Program-made: the position numbers and the translations under genes
NCBI GenBank assembly: GCA_016840025.1
Contig: JAEOTF010000442.1
Coordinates: 1 to 6,013, forward strand
DNA length: 6,013 nt
Direction of reading: 5' to 3'
From: Candidatus Hodarchaeota archaeon
GTDB lineage: Archaea; Asgardarchaeota; Heimdallarchaeia; Hodarchaeales; YT1-039
In this document: piece after piece, positions 1-5,874 of the stretch
Position numbering within the stretch: position 1 is the first letter of the stretch
How the letters are laid out: every line of letters starts with the position of its first letter
Notes under the pieces: model-generated
Told to the model about the DNA's origin: nothing
The model's database searches: none
The model's input: only the letters and a program-made list of their open reading frames with translations

Positions 1-72
1 AGTGTAGGAACCCGATATAATAAGCAGGTCGTGGACGACGATCCACGCTACTTCTGGGTGACTGAACGGTGA
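1..72 (+). CDS. 3' end of an unidentified protein gene (5' truncated by window edge)
   Basis: Frame 1 is open from the first base and ends in TGA at 70-72, giving a 23-residue C-terminal tail that ends in DDDPRYFWVTER. It is the only plus-strand frame open across this stretch. I do not recognise the protein. Support comes from its composition and context. Third codon positions are 13 of 23 G or C, and the stop lies just 10 bp from the stop of the convergent amidohydrolase, a normal tight tail-to-tail arrangement. The codon choice (GTC, GTG, GAC, CGC, TAC, TTC) is clearly more GC-rich than in the AT-rich genes to the right. A minus-strand frame is also open here but has no ATG in the window, so I prefer the plus-strand reading. 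Function cannot be assigned from this tail. Confidence 0.5.
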   Translation, partial: SVGTRYNKQVVDDDPRYFWVTER

Positions 73-82
73 CGTTCTTAGC

Positions 83-1345
83 CTAGTTTGTTTGCTTATT
101 GTTAATTATTTTTCCATCGATCATACACAATACATTTTTTCTCAATGTTTCTATGTTTGTAAGCGGGTTTCCTTCAACGGCTATAATATCTGCTTTCAAA
201 CCTTCTTTCACTATTCCTATCTCATTGTGTTTATCTACAGATGTTGCTGCATTACCTGTAGCAGAAATAATTACTTCCATTGGAGACATCCCAGCATCAA
301 CCATAAATTCCAAAGATCTAAATAGTCTTGTAGAATTACCAAGGCCTGTAGCATCAGATCCAGCTACTATTTTGACTCCCATCTCGTGAATTTTTTTAAG
401 GTTCTCAAACTTTCTATTATATTTATATTCTAACCCTTCTAATGACGTCGTTTCCTTTTCCGATAATTTTTCTCCTTTGTTAACTTTATCGTTTAAATAA
501 TCATACCGTTGTGAGCCAGTTTGCAATGTTGGATTATAGAATAAGCCCTTATCCGCCATTATCTTAACGGCCTCAATATCGAAACTTCTGGTTCCATCCT
601 TTAAAATGAAGCCACAATGAGCGATTGTATCAACCCCAGCCCTAGCAGCGTTACCTATTGAATCATATGCTTCACAATGTGCTGTAGTTTTTCTACCAAA
701 TTTATGAGCTTCAAAAACTGCGGTTTTTAACTCATCCTCATTAAAGGAAACATGACTAGATTTTGGACCTCCAAGAGAACCTGCATTTGCTGTTCCTCCT
801 CCCGAGGCCATAATTTTAATCATATCTACACCCTCTTTTACAAATTGTCGAACTCTTTTACTTATTTGGCTTATACCATCTGCTTCGTTATTGTTACAGA
901 AATAGAAATGCCCACCAGTTATTGTTAATGGTCTGCCACAAATTAACAGACGTGAAGCTTGTAAAAGCCCCATATTAATTCCCTGTCGAAGATCGTGAGC
1001 TACCATATTTCTAGCTCCAGCGTCAACGAGCGTTGTGATCCCCGCTTTTAATGCATCACATGAATTTGACATACCAGCCATTAGATGTACAGAATCAGAT
1101 TCTCTGATTATTTTATCGTAACCACCATAGGTACCTAGAGTCAAATGAATGTGTGCATCGATGAGACCCGGTAAAAGAGTACAGTTTTCAAATAGAATTT
1201 CATTATATTCGGAAGGTAATTTAATATCATCCTCTTCACCTGAAAATACAATTTTATCGTCTTTCACCAAAATTAAGGGATATTCTATTGGGTCACAATT
1301 TATTCCATCGATTAATCTTCTAGCTCTAAGAACAGTATAGGCCAT
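83..1345 (-). CDS. Metal-dependent amidohydrolase (Xaa-Pro dipeptidase / imidazolonepropionase-like group)
   Basis: This is a 420-residue cytoplasmic TIM-barrel hydrolase of the amidohydrolase superfamily (COG1228-like), with no signal peptide. The full metal-site pattern is visible: HxH at H65/H67 in DAHIHL, a probable carboxylated lysine K177 in MIKIMASGGG, H223 in TTAHCEAYDS, H243 in DTIAHCGF, and D331 in VAGSDATG. The TGGHFYF segment (143-149) and the KIMASGG motif are typical of the subgroup that includes Xaa-Pro and related dipeptidases. The ends form the usual small beta domain, closing with ADIIAVEGNPL (385-395). Length is normal for the family. The ATG is favoured because the protein opens with a typical LRARRLIDG beta strand and a TATA box is centred 25 bp upstream, implying a leaderless message. 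Substrate is unknown: peptides, cyclic amides or a xenobiotic ring are all possible. A divergent bicupin gene starts 79 bp away and may share its regulation. Confidence 0.93.
   Translation of the reverse strand: MAYTVLRARRLIDGINCDPIEYPLILVKDDKIVFSGEEDDIKLPSEYNEILFENCTLLPGLIDAHIHLTLGTYGGYDKIIRESDSVHLMAGMSNSCDALKAGITTLVDAGARNMVAHDLRQGINMGLLQASRLLICGRPLTITGGHFYFCNNNEADGISQISKRVRQFVKEGVDMIKIMASGGGTANAGSLGGPKSSHVSFNEDELKTAVFEAHKFGRKTTAHCEAYDSIGNAARAGVDTIAHCGFILKDGTRSFDIEAVKIMADKGLFYNPTLQTGSQRYDYLNDKVNKGEKLSEKETTSLEGLEYKYNRKFENLKKIHEMGVKIVAGSDATGLGNSTRLFRSLEFMVDAGMSPMEVIISATGNAATSVDKHNEIGIVKEGLKADIIAVEGNPLTNIETLRKNVLCMIDGKIINNKQTN
87..115 (+). terminator. T-rich tract, possible terminator of the left-edge gene
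   Basis: Immediately after the left-edge gene stop, the plus strand carries several T runs (TTTG repeats, then TTATTTTT near 107-113). Archaeal RNA polymerase commonly stops at oligo-T tracts without a hairpin. The tract lies inside the 3' end of the convergent amidohydrolase and encodes its Asn/Lys-rich tail (IINNKQTN), so base composition and protein coding explain it equally well. Confidence 0.3.
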
Positions 1346-1365
1346 GTAATATGAGATCTAAAATC

Positions 1366-1374
1366 TATTTATAA
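1366..1374 (-). promoter_or_regulatory. TATA box of the amidohydrolase gene (leaderless geometry)
   Basis: Read on the minus strand the sequence is TTATAAATA, close to the archaeal TATA consensus, preceded by an A/T-rich stretch. Its centre (1370) is 25 bp before the ATG at 1345. This places the transcription start at or within a base or two of the start codon, leaving no space for a Shine-Dalgarno site. Overlapping bases on the other strand also read as a TATA-like element for the divergent cupin gene. Confidence 0.65.
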
Positions 1375-1398
1375 TATTAATTGTTCTTATTATGTAAT
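1368..1398 (+). promoter_or_regulatory. Candidate promoter elements of the bicupin gene
   Basis: Two TATA-like elements face right in the 79-bp divergent gap. TTTATAATA at 1368-1376 would give a start near 1398 and a leader of about 27 nt containing GAGGG. TTATGTAAT at 1390-1398 would give a start close to the TTG codon. The first is the better match and overlaps the TATA box of the oppositely oriented amidohydrolase, so the two genes may compete for TBP binding. Which element is used cannot be settled from sequence. Confidence 0.4.
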
Positions 1399-1410
1399 CT
1401 CTAAGGTAAT

Positions 1411-1415
1411 GAGGG
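1411..1415 (+). promoter_or_regulatory. Possible ribosome binding site for the TTG-started bicupin
   Basis: GAGGG lies 9 nt before the TTG at 1425 and could pair with the pyrimidine-rich 3' end of archaeal 16S rRNA. It is the only Shine-Dalgarno-like sequence seen before a gene in this window and helps explain the absence of an ATG start. It is short enough to be chance. Confidence 0.35.
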
Positions 1416-1424
1416 ATAAAATAC

Positions 1425-2144
1425 TTGCATGTAAATTTGAATGATGTTGATGGAATTAAAATTTCCGAGGGAGTCACCGAAAAAAAATTAATACAAAGAA
1501 ATCAAACGGTTTCAGGAAATTTAGAAGTGAAACACCATCTCCTTACTGGTGGAGAAATTGTTTTTGATGAAAAAAATGTTGAATATCAACATTATATTAT
1601 TTCTGGATGTGCAATTTTCAATGGGAGATATTTACATGGGGAAACAGCAATCTTTGTACCTGGAAACATTAAATTCGATAAACATAAATCGCATTCTTTT
1701 TTACATTCGGGAGAAGGAGAACTGAGAATCTTATCCGCTATCTATCATATACCAAGACCAAACTTTAGATGGGCAAAAATTAGAATAAAAAATCTGTACC
1801 AAGTTCCTATACGTTATAGTGGGATGTATGCACAACAACTTTTTACAGAAGAAGAGTATGCTGTGATGGGCGCTTTGAGGATGCATTCGCTTGATCTTCA
1901 AACTCATGCCCCTGGTATTAAGTTGTCCACCCATCGAAATCCTGAGGAGTTCGGATACTTCCTAAGAGGTGTAGGTGAAGCAACAGCGGGTAATTCTACT
2001 TATGTAGTCACTCCCGGTTCACTAGTGTATACCCCTGAAGGGATACCTCATTCAATAAATAATCCAAGTTCGAATATACCCCTACAATATTTAGCTTTTG
2101 AATTCACTGAGCAAGATAAATCTTGGTCTGAGATGCGTGGGTAG
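1425..2144 (+). CDS. Two-domain cupin (bicupin) protein
   Basis: The 239-residue soluble protein contains two cupin-like beta-barrel halves, roughly residues 30-110 and 145-228. The C-terminal half has a perfect cupin motif 2, G(x5)PxG(x2)H(x3)N, at G198-N213 (GSLVYTPEGIPHSINN). Motif 1 is present but altered: H170-R-N172-P-E-E175 followed by six residues and G182, so one of the two usual histidines is missing. The N-terminal half (HYIISGCAIFNG, then GETAIFVPG) keeps the fold pattern but lacks clear metal ligands. Overall design resembles bicupins such as ureidoglycine aminohydrolases, but I cannot assign that reaction. The start is TTG: the frame closes upstream at TGA 1410-1412 and has no ATG until residue 133, so TTG 1425 (or TTG 1437) is the only sensible choice. 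It is divergent from the amidohydrolase, suggesting a shared small-molecule pathway (inference). Confidence 0.82.
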   Translation: MHVNLNDVDGIKISEGVTEKKLIQRNQTVSGNLEVKHHLLTGGEIVFDEKNVEYQHYIISGCAIFNGRYLHGETAIFVPGNIKFDKHKSHSFLHSGEGELRILSAIYHIPRPNFRWAKIRIKNLYQVPIRYSGMYAQQLFTEEEYAVMGALRMHSLDLQTHAPGIKLSTHRNPEEFGYFLRGVGEATAGNSTYVVTPGSLVYTPEGIPHSINNPSSNIPLQYLAFEFTEQDKSWSEMRG

Positions 2145-2166
2145 CTACAAAATGTGTGCCCCAATT

Positions 2167-2176
2167 ACGCGCGCGT
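2167..2176. repeat. CGCGCG palindrome, copy 1
   Basis: ACGCGCGCGT, extending to the 12-bp perfect palindrome TACGCGCGCGTA at 2166-2177, begins 23 bp after the bicupin stop and ends 87 bp before the ATPase start. Alternating C/G tracts like this were seen only in the gaps of this AT-rich window, in four copies. It could be a protein-binding palindrome, a 3'-end element or a Z-DNA-prone tract. Confidence 0.6.
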
Positions 2177-2186
2177 ATCCACAATG

Positions 2187-2195
2187 TTTTTCTCT
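2187..2195 (+). terminator. Possible oligo-T terminator of the bicupin gene
   Basis: TTTTTCTCT follows the CGCGCG palindrome about 42 bp after the bicupin stop codon. Oligo-T tracts serve as intrinsic terminators in archaea. The tract is short and no strong hairpin sits beside it. Confidence 0.35.
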
Positions 2196-2234
2196 ACAAT
2201 TCCTTCATCATCTAACTTTGTGTATGTATTATCA

Positions 2235-2243
2235 TATTAAATA
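2235..2243 (+). promoter_or_regulatory. TATA box of the HerA-like ATPase gene (leaderless geometry)
   Basis: TATTAAATA is centred on 2239, exactly 25 bp before the ATG at 2264, the same spacing as for the amidohydrolase gene. This predicts a transcript beginning at or next to the start codon and supports the ATG at 2264 over the in-frame ATG at 2273. No Shine-Dalgarno-like sequence precedes either ATG. Confidence 0.6.
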
Positions 2244-2263
2244 GGTCAAATGACTTCATTCAA

Positions 2264-4813
2264 ATGATAAAAATGAAGACCCCGCCAGAACGTCTGGGTT
2301 CCTTCTACTTAGGAGCTGAATATAACTTAGACAAAGACAAAATCACAGATCGTATAATAAATTATGATGCACGTGATTTAACCACACATGCCATCTGTGT
2401 CGGAATGACTGGAAGTGGAAAAACTGGTCTATGTATCGGTTTATTAGAAGAGGCAGCCTTGGATAAAGTTCCAGCAATAATAATAGATCCTAAGGGTGAT
2501 GTAACAAATTTAATGCTTCAATTTCCAGAACTATTGTCAAAAGACTTTAGGCCTTGGATAAATCCTGACGATGCTCGACGTAAAGGAAAAACTATGGACG
2601 AGTATTCTGAAGATGTTGCAGAATTATGGCGTAATGGTCTATCTGATTGGGGTATAACATCAGAGCGTATTCGAACTTTGAAGAACTCTGCGGATTTTTC
2701 TATTTATACTCCAGGCTCCAATTCTGGCATACCCGTCAGTATACTAAGCAGTTTCACTGCACCCAACTTAGACTTCGAAGAGAATGCAGAAATACTTAGA
2801 GAGAGAATAAACGGCACTGTATCCGCATTATTGGGAATGATCGGAATAAACGTCGATCCAATGCGTAGTAGAGAAGCAATTCTCCTCACAACCATTTTTG
2901 AACACTTTTGGCGTCAAAACGAGGATCTTGATCTTGAAAAACTAATTGTATCTGTACAAAACCCACCAATACGAAAACTTGGAGTATTTGATATAGAAAG
3001 CTATTATCCCGAAAAAGAACGATTCGAATTAGCTATGTCATTAAACAGCCTTATAGCCTCACCAAGCTTCCAAAGTTGGTTGCAAGGGGAACCCATGGAA
3101 ATAGATCGAATGCTCTACACCGATGAAGGAAAACCACGTCACACAATATTCTATATTGCACACTTATCCGACAAAGAACGAATGTTCTTCGTAACTCTAC
3201 TCCTTGAAAACATATTGACATGGGTACGAAAACAAACAGGTACAACCAGCCTGAGGGCTTTACTCTACTTTGATGAAGTATTTGGGTTCATGCCCCCCAT
3301 TGCTGAACCTCCATCAAAGAGGCCGCTTCTAACCTTATTAAAGCAGGCTAGAGCTTACGGCCTCGGACTTTTACTTGTTACCCAAAACCCTGTAGATATA
3401 GATTACAAAGGTCTTACAAATGCAGGTACGTGGTTAATTGGAAAACTTCAAACTGAAAGGGATAAAGATCGGGTTTTAGAAGGATTAAAAAGTGCCATCT
3501 CTGAGGTAGGTGGAAGTGGAGAAAATATCGATTATGACGACATAATTAGCAGGCTTGATAGTCGCGTCTTCTTATTACATAACGTCCACGAGGATGAACC
3601 CTATATCTTCTACACAAGATGGGCAATGAGTTATCTGAGGGGTCCACTCACAAGGCCTCAAGTTCGTAAATTAATGTCAACAAAAAAACAGATTAAGCAG
3701 GAAACCAGTCCAGACTTATTCACAAAAGATTTAATTAAAAAAGAAAGCATAGAACCAACTAATTCTGAAGGTTTACAAAATAATGAGCCAGTTCTAGATC
3801 CATCCATAACGCAAGTGTATTTACCCCTGGATATCTATGAACAAGAAGCGATTAACCTGTTAAAAAGAAAGAATCCAGGAATTAAAATCAAAGCTGTTCA
3901 ACAAGTCTATAAACCAATGATTTTGGGAAATGCTTCAGTCAGGTATTTTGACAGAAAACAAAAGATTGATGAGAATATGAGTAGGATGCGTTTAGCATCT
4001 GCACCTGAAGGTATGGGTGGAGTGAATTGGGATGACTCAGAAACATTACTCGCAAATGTCAATAGCCTTTTGAACCGTCCAGAACTCCTAAATGAAGAGC
4101 GTGGATATTTATTTGCCCCAATTCCAGAAAACATTAATAATGCCAAAAAACTTCGTCAAATAAACAAAGGGCTTAATGATTGGCTCTATAACAATGAACG
4201 TTTAAAGTTAAAAGCTCATCCAAGTCTTAATGTCCTTCAACGACCTGGAGAATTAGAAAATACATTCTATCTCCGTTTACAGCAAGCTGCAAGAGAGAAA
4301 CGCGATTTAGAAATAGACAAACTAGAAAAGAAATATGAAAAAAGTCTTGATAAATTGGAAGCAAAGCAGCGTAAACTAGAACGTGATCTTAACGCTGACG
4401 AAGCAGAATATAATGCTCGAAAGCAAGAAGAGGTTGTTGGAGTAGGAGAAACCGTCCTAAGCTTCTTTTTAGGTCGAAGACGTACAAGCGTAGCTACAAC
4501 TATCGCACGAAGAAGGCGTATGACCTCCAAAGTTAAAATGGATATAGAAGACACCAAAGAAGAAATTGCTGAAGTAGAGGATGATACAACAAGTATGGAG
4601 TTTGAACTCGAAGAAGCTGTGAATAAAATAAAGAGCACAATGGAAAACGTCCCAAATGAATTAATAACTGAAGAAATAAAACCCCGTAGAAGTGATGTAA
4701 AAGTACAGCTGATAGCATTAGCATGGACCCCGTTTTGGATGATAAACTATTCAGAAGGTCCTCTTACTAACGTAAAATATACTCCTGCATACAGTCGTAG
4801 CGGTGAATCATAG
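2264..4813 (+). CDS. HerA/VirB4-like P-loop ATPase with long coiled-coil C-terminal region
   Basis: This 849-residue protein belongs to the HerA/FtsK-type ATPases, hexameric motors that usually move DNA or, in VirB4 relatives, protein. The Walker A motif is GMTGSGKTG (47-55). IIIDPKGD (72-79) is the strand typical of HerA relatives, Walker B is LLYFDEVFGF (333-342) with D337/E338, and LVTQNPVDID (371-380) is the sensor-like Gln/Asn strand. The motor ends near residue 460. A linker then leads to a second half unlike classical HerA: a region about 515-670, a highly charged coiled coil (about 675-725), an aromatic/Gly/Arg segment (VLSFFLGRRR at 731-740, then RRRR at 749-752), a second acidic helix (755-795) and a compact C-terminal strand containing WTPFW (821-825). 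The helix-loop-helix order suggests an antiparallel coiled-coil hairpin. No signal peptide or clear membrane segment is seen. No NurA nuclease, Sir2 or other known HerA partner is adjacent, so the role (DNA repair, genome defence or another transport task) is open. Confidence 0.9.
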   Translation: MIKMKTPPERLGSFYLGAEYNLDKDKITDRIINYDARDLTTHAICVGMTGSGKTGLCIGLLEEAALDKVPAIIIDPKGDVTNLMLQFPELLSKDFRPWINPDDARRKGKTMDEYSEDVAELWRNGLSDWGITSERIRTLKNSADFSIYTPGSNSGIPVSILSSFTAPNLDFEENAEILRERINGTVSALLGMIGINVDPMRSREAILLTTIFEHFWRQNEDLDLEKLIVSVQNPPIRKLGVFDIESYYPEKERFELAMSLNSLIASPSFQSWLQGEPMEIDRMLYTDEGKPRHTIFYIAHLSDKERMFFVTLLLENILTWVRKQTGTTSLRALLYFDEVFGFMPPIAEPPSKRPLLTLLKQARAYGLGLLLVTQNPVDIDYKGLTNAGTWLIGKLQTERDKDRVLEGLKSAISEVGGSGENIDYDDIISRLDSRVFLLHNVHEDEPYIFYTRWAMSYLRGPLTRPQVRKLMSTKKQIKQETSPDLFTKDLIKKESIEPTNSEGLQNNEPVLDPSITQVYLPLDIYEQEAINLLKRKNPGIKIKAVQQVYKPMILGNASVRYFDRKQKIDENMSRMRLASAPEGMGGVNWDDSETLLANVNSLLNRPELLNEERGYLFAPIPENINNAKKLRQINKGLNDWLYNNERLKLKAHPSLNVLQRPGELENTFYLRLQQAAREKRDLEIDKLEKKYEKSLDKLEAKQRKLERDLNADEAEYNARKQEEVVGVGETVLSFFLGRRRTSVATTIARRRRMTSKVKMDIEDTKEEIAEVEDDTTSMEFELEEAVNKIKSTMENVPNELITEEIKPRRSDVKVQLIALAWTPFWMINYSEGPLTNVKYTPAYSRSGES

Positions 4814-4814
4814 C

Positions 4815-4829
4815 TTTTTTATTATTTTT
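4815..4829 (+). terminator. Oligo-T terminator of the ATPase gene
   Basis: TTTTTTATTATTTTT starts 2 bp after the stop codon at 4811-4813. A long T-rich tract directly after a stop is the standard form of archaeal intrinsic terminator. It separates the ATPase from the next gene, which therefore probably has its own promoter. Confidence 0.65.
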
Positions 4830-4847
4830 CAAATTCACACGTAACAC

Positions 4848-4857
4848 ACGCGCGCGG
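4848..4857. repeat. CGCGCG palindrome, copy 2
   Basis: ACGCGCGCGG contains an 8-bp CG palindrome (4849-4856), 35 bp after the ATPase stop and 75 bp before the oxidoreductase start. It lies beyond the oligo-T tract, so it would not be part of a hairpin terminator for the ATPase. Placement relative to the next ATG is similar to copy 1. Confidence 0.55.
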
Positions 4858-4878
4858 CACATATCTTTGTGTGGTGGT

Positions 4879-4908
4879 ATATCGTAGTAAAATCTAAACG
4901 TACATACT
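4879..4908 (+). promoter_or_regulatory. Weak promoter region of the LLM oxidoreductase gene
   Basis: No good TATA box sits 25 bp before the ATG at 4933; only TACATACT at 4901-4908 is near that position. Alternatives are TATAT at 4879-4883 and GTAAAATC around 4887-4894, which would give leaders of roughly 20-30 nt. No Shine-Dalgarno-like motif precedes the ATG. The promoter is placed here because an oligo-T tract closes the upstream gene. Confidence 0.25.
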
Positions 4909-4932
4909 CTATTAGTTACATTGAATTGAATA

Positions 4933-5769
4933 ATGAAATATGGTATATATGCCCCAAATTTTGGAAATACATTTGGAAACCCAAAACTAATAACCAAACT
5001 AGCGATAGAAGCTGAAAAATCCGGATGGGATGGATTCTTTCTATGGGATCATATCATATCCACAGAAGAAGGTTTTCCTAACACCGTTGATCCCTTCATT
5101 GCCTTAACCAGTGTAGCAGAGAACACTGAAAAAATCCATATTGGTACTACGGTAACTCCATTACCAAGAAGAAGACCGTGGAAACTAGCCAGAGAAACAG
5201 TGACTCTAGACATACTCTCAGAAGGACGTCTAATACTTGGAATAGGTTTAGGAGGTCCCAGCGAATTCTCTGTAATGAATGAGGAAACAGACCTAAGAAT
5301 ATTGGCAAAGATGGCTGATGAACACCTTGAGATTCTTAATGGCTTATGGAGTGGAGAGGATTTCAGCTATACCGGGAAATATTACACAACTGATAAAGTA
5401 AAATTTCTACCAAGACCTGTCCAAAAACCTAGAATAAAAATATGGGGTGCAGGTACTTGGCCAAAAAAAGGACCCTTTAAAAGAGCAACAAAATTAGATG
5501 GAGTGATACCACTAAGTGTAGACTATACGAATCCATTAACTCCTGATGATTTCTGTAATATGATTGAGTATATGAAAAATCATGGTTTATGTTATCCTTA
5601 TGATATCGTGAAAATTAGTTTTAATATTCCTGAAGGCAATGATAAGAGAAAGACCATTTTAGATTTTCAAAATGCAGGTGTTAATTGGTGGTTAGATTTA
5701 GTTAGTGACTGGACTGGAAGTTATGAAAAAATCAAAGACATCATTATACAGGGGCCCACCCAAATCTGA
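4933..5769 (+). CDS. LLM-class flavin/F420-dependent oxidoreductase (luciferase-like)
   Basis: The 278-residue soluble TIM-barrel protein belongs to the bacterial luciferase-like family, whose members use FMN or, in archaea and actinobacteria, coenzyme F420 to oxidise or reduce small molecules. Hallmarks in order are the opening strand MKYGIYAPNFG (1-11), GWDGFFLWDHI (31-41), IGTTVTPLPRRRPWKLARE (70-88), TLDILSEGRLILGIGLGG (91-108) and a final phosphate-side strand KIWGAG (169-174). The helix MADEHLEILNGLWSGEDF with SYTGKYY (127-151) and FLPRPVQKPR (158-167) are typical of the family. The start is secure because the first beta strand begins at Met1. It is slightly shorter than many members (often near 300), with a reduced C-terminal part but no sign of a break. 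FMN versus F420, and the substrate, cannot be decided here. It stands alone after a terminated gene. Confidence 0.93.
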   Translation: MKYGIYAPNFGNTFGNPKLITKLAIEAEKSGWDGFFLWDHIISTEEGFPNTVDPFIALTSVAENTEKIHIGTTVTPLPRRRPWKLARETVTLDILSEGRLILGIGLGGPSEFSVMNEETDLRILAKMADEHLEILNGLWSGEDFSYTGKYYTTDKVKFLPRPVQKPRIKIWGAGTWPKKGPFKRATKLDGVIPLSVDYTNPLTPDDFCNMIEYMKNHGLCYPYDIVKISFNIPEGNDKRKTILDFQNAGVNWWLDLVSDWTGSYEKIKDIIIQGPTQI

Positions 5770-5782
5770 GTTTTCAGTTAAA

Positions 5783-5792
5783 ACGCGCGCGT
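5783..5792. repeat. CGCGCG palindrome, copy 3
   Basis: ACGCGCGCGT, identical over ten bases to copy 1, starts 14 bp after the oxidoreductase stop. Only a run of four T residues (5771-5774) separates it from the gene. Its closeness to a stop codon favours a role at gene 3' ends over a promoter operator for this copy. Confidence 0.6.
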
Positions 5793-5837
5793 GTAGCGTA
5801 TACGGACTAAAATTTAATGTTTACATTCAAGACTGAA

Positions 5838-5846
5838 TTTTATAAC
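5838..5846 (+). promoter_or_regulatory. TATA-like element facing the right edge
   Basis: TTTTATAAC preceded by AA is a fair archaeal TATA match. With the 25-bp spacing seen for the two best promoters here, transcription would start around 5866-5868. That is at a two-codon ATG-AAT-TAA and about 8 nt before an ATG at 5875. It suggests a plus-strand transcript, coding or not, running into the right edge. Confidence 0.4.
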
Positions 5847-5874
5847 TGAGAGCAAAGAGTTTTTCATGAATTAA

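Larger units (their letters stand above)
5770..5874. other. AT-rich gap between the oxidoreductase and the right-end element
   Basis: This stretch holds palindrome copy 3 and the TATA-like element near 5840, plus a five-T run (5860-5864). No protein frame worth reporting was seen on either strand. Together with the following doubtful short frames, the last ~240 bases contain no securely identified gene. Confidence 0.6.

Noticed and set aside
30..47. Hairpin CGTGGA / TCCACG with a six-base loop near the left edge
   Set aside because: Six-bp stem lying inside the open reading frame of the left-edge gene, with no other sign of a structured RNA; likely chance.
99..389. Plus-strand open frame of 96 codons antisense to the amidohydrolase C-terminal half
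   Set aside because: No recognisable motif, and it overlaps the conserved NPL and GSD regions coded on the other strand.
1409..1444. 11-codon frame ATG-AGG-GAT... just before the bicupin, considered as an upstream leader peptide or a frameshifted true start
   Set aside because: Very short, out of frame with the bicupin, and the bicupin N-terminus from TTG already looks complete.
4267..4638. Minus-strand 123-codon open frame under the ATPase coiled coil
   Set aside because: Ser/Leu/Arg-rich low-complexity product that is the antisense of a Lys/Glu-rich helix; the plus-strand frame carries clear domain signal.
2145..4932. The two gaps flanking the ATPase are both exactly 119 bp and share CTTTGTGT (2216-2223, 4865-4872)
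   Set aside because: Beyond the CGCGCG motif the two gaps do not align, and the eight-base match is at different distances from the starts; treated as coincidence.
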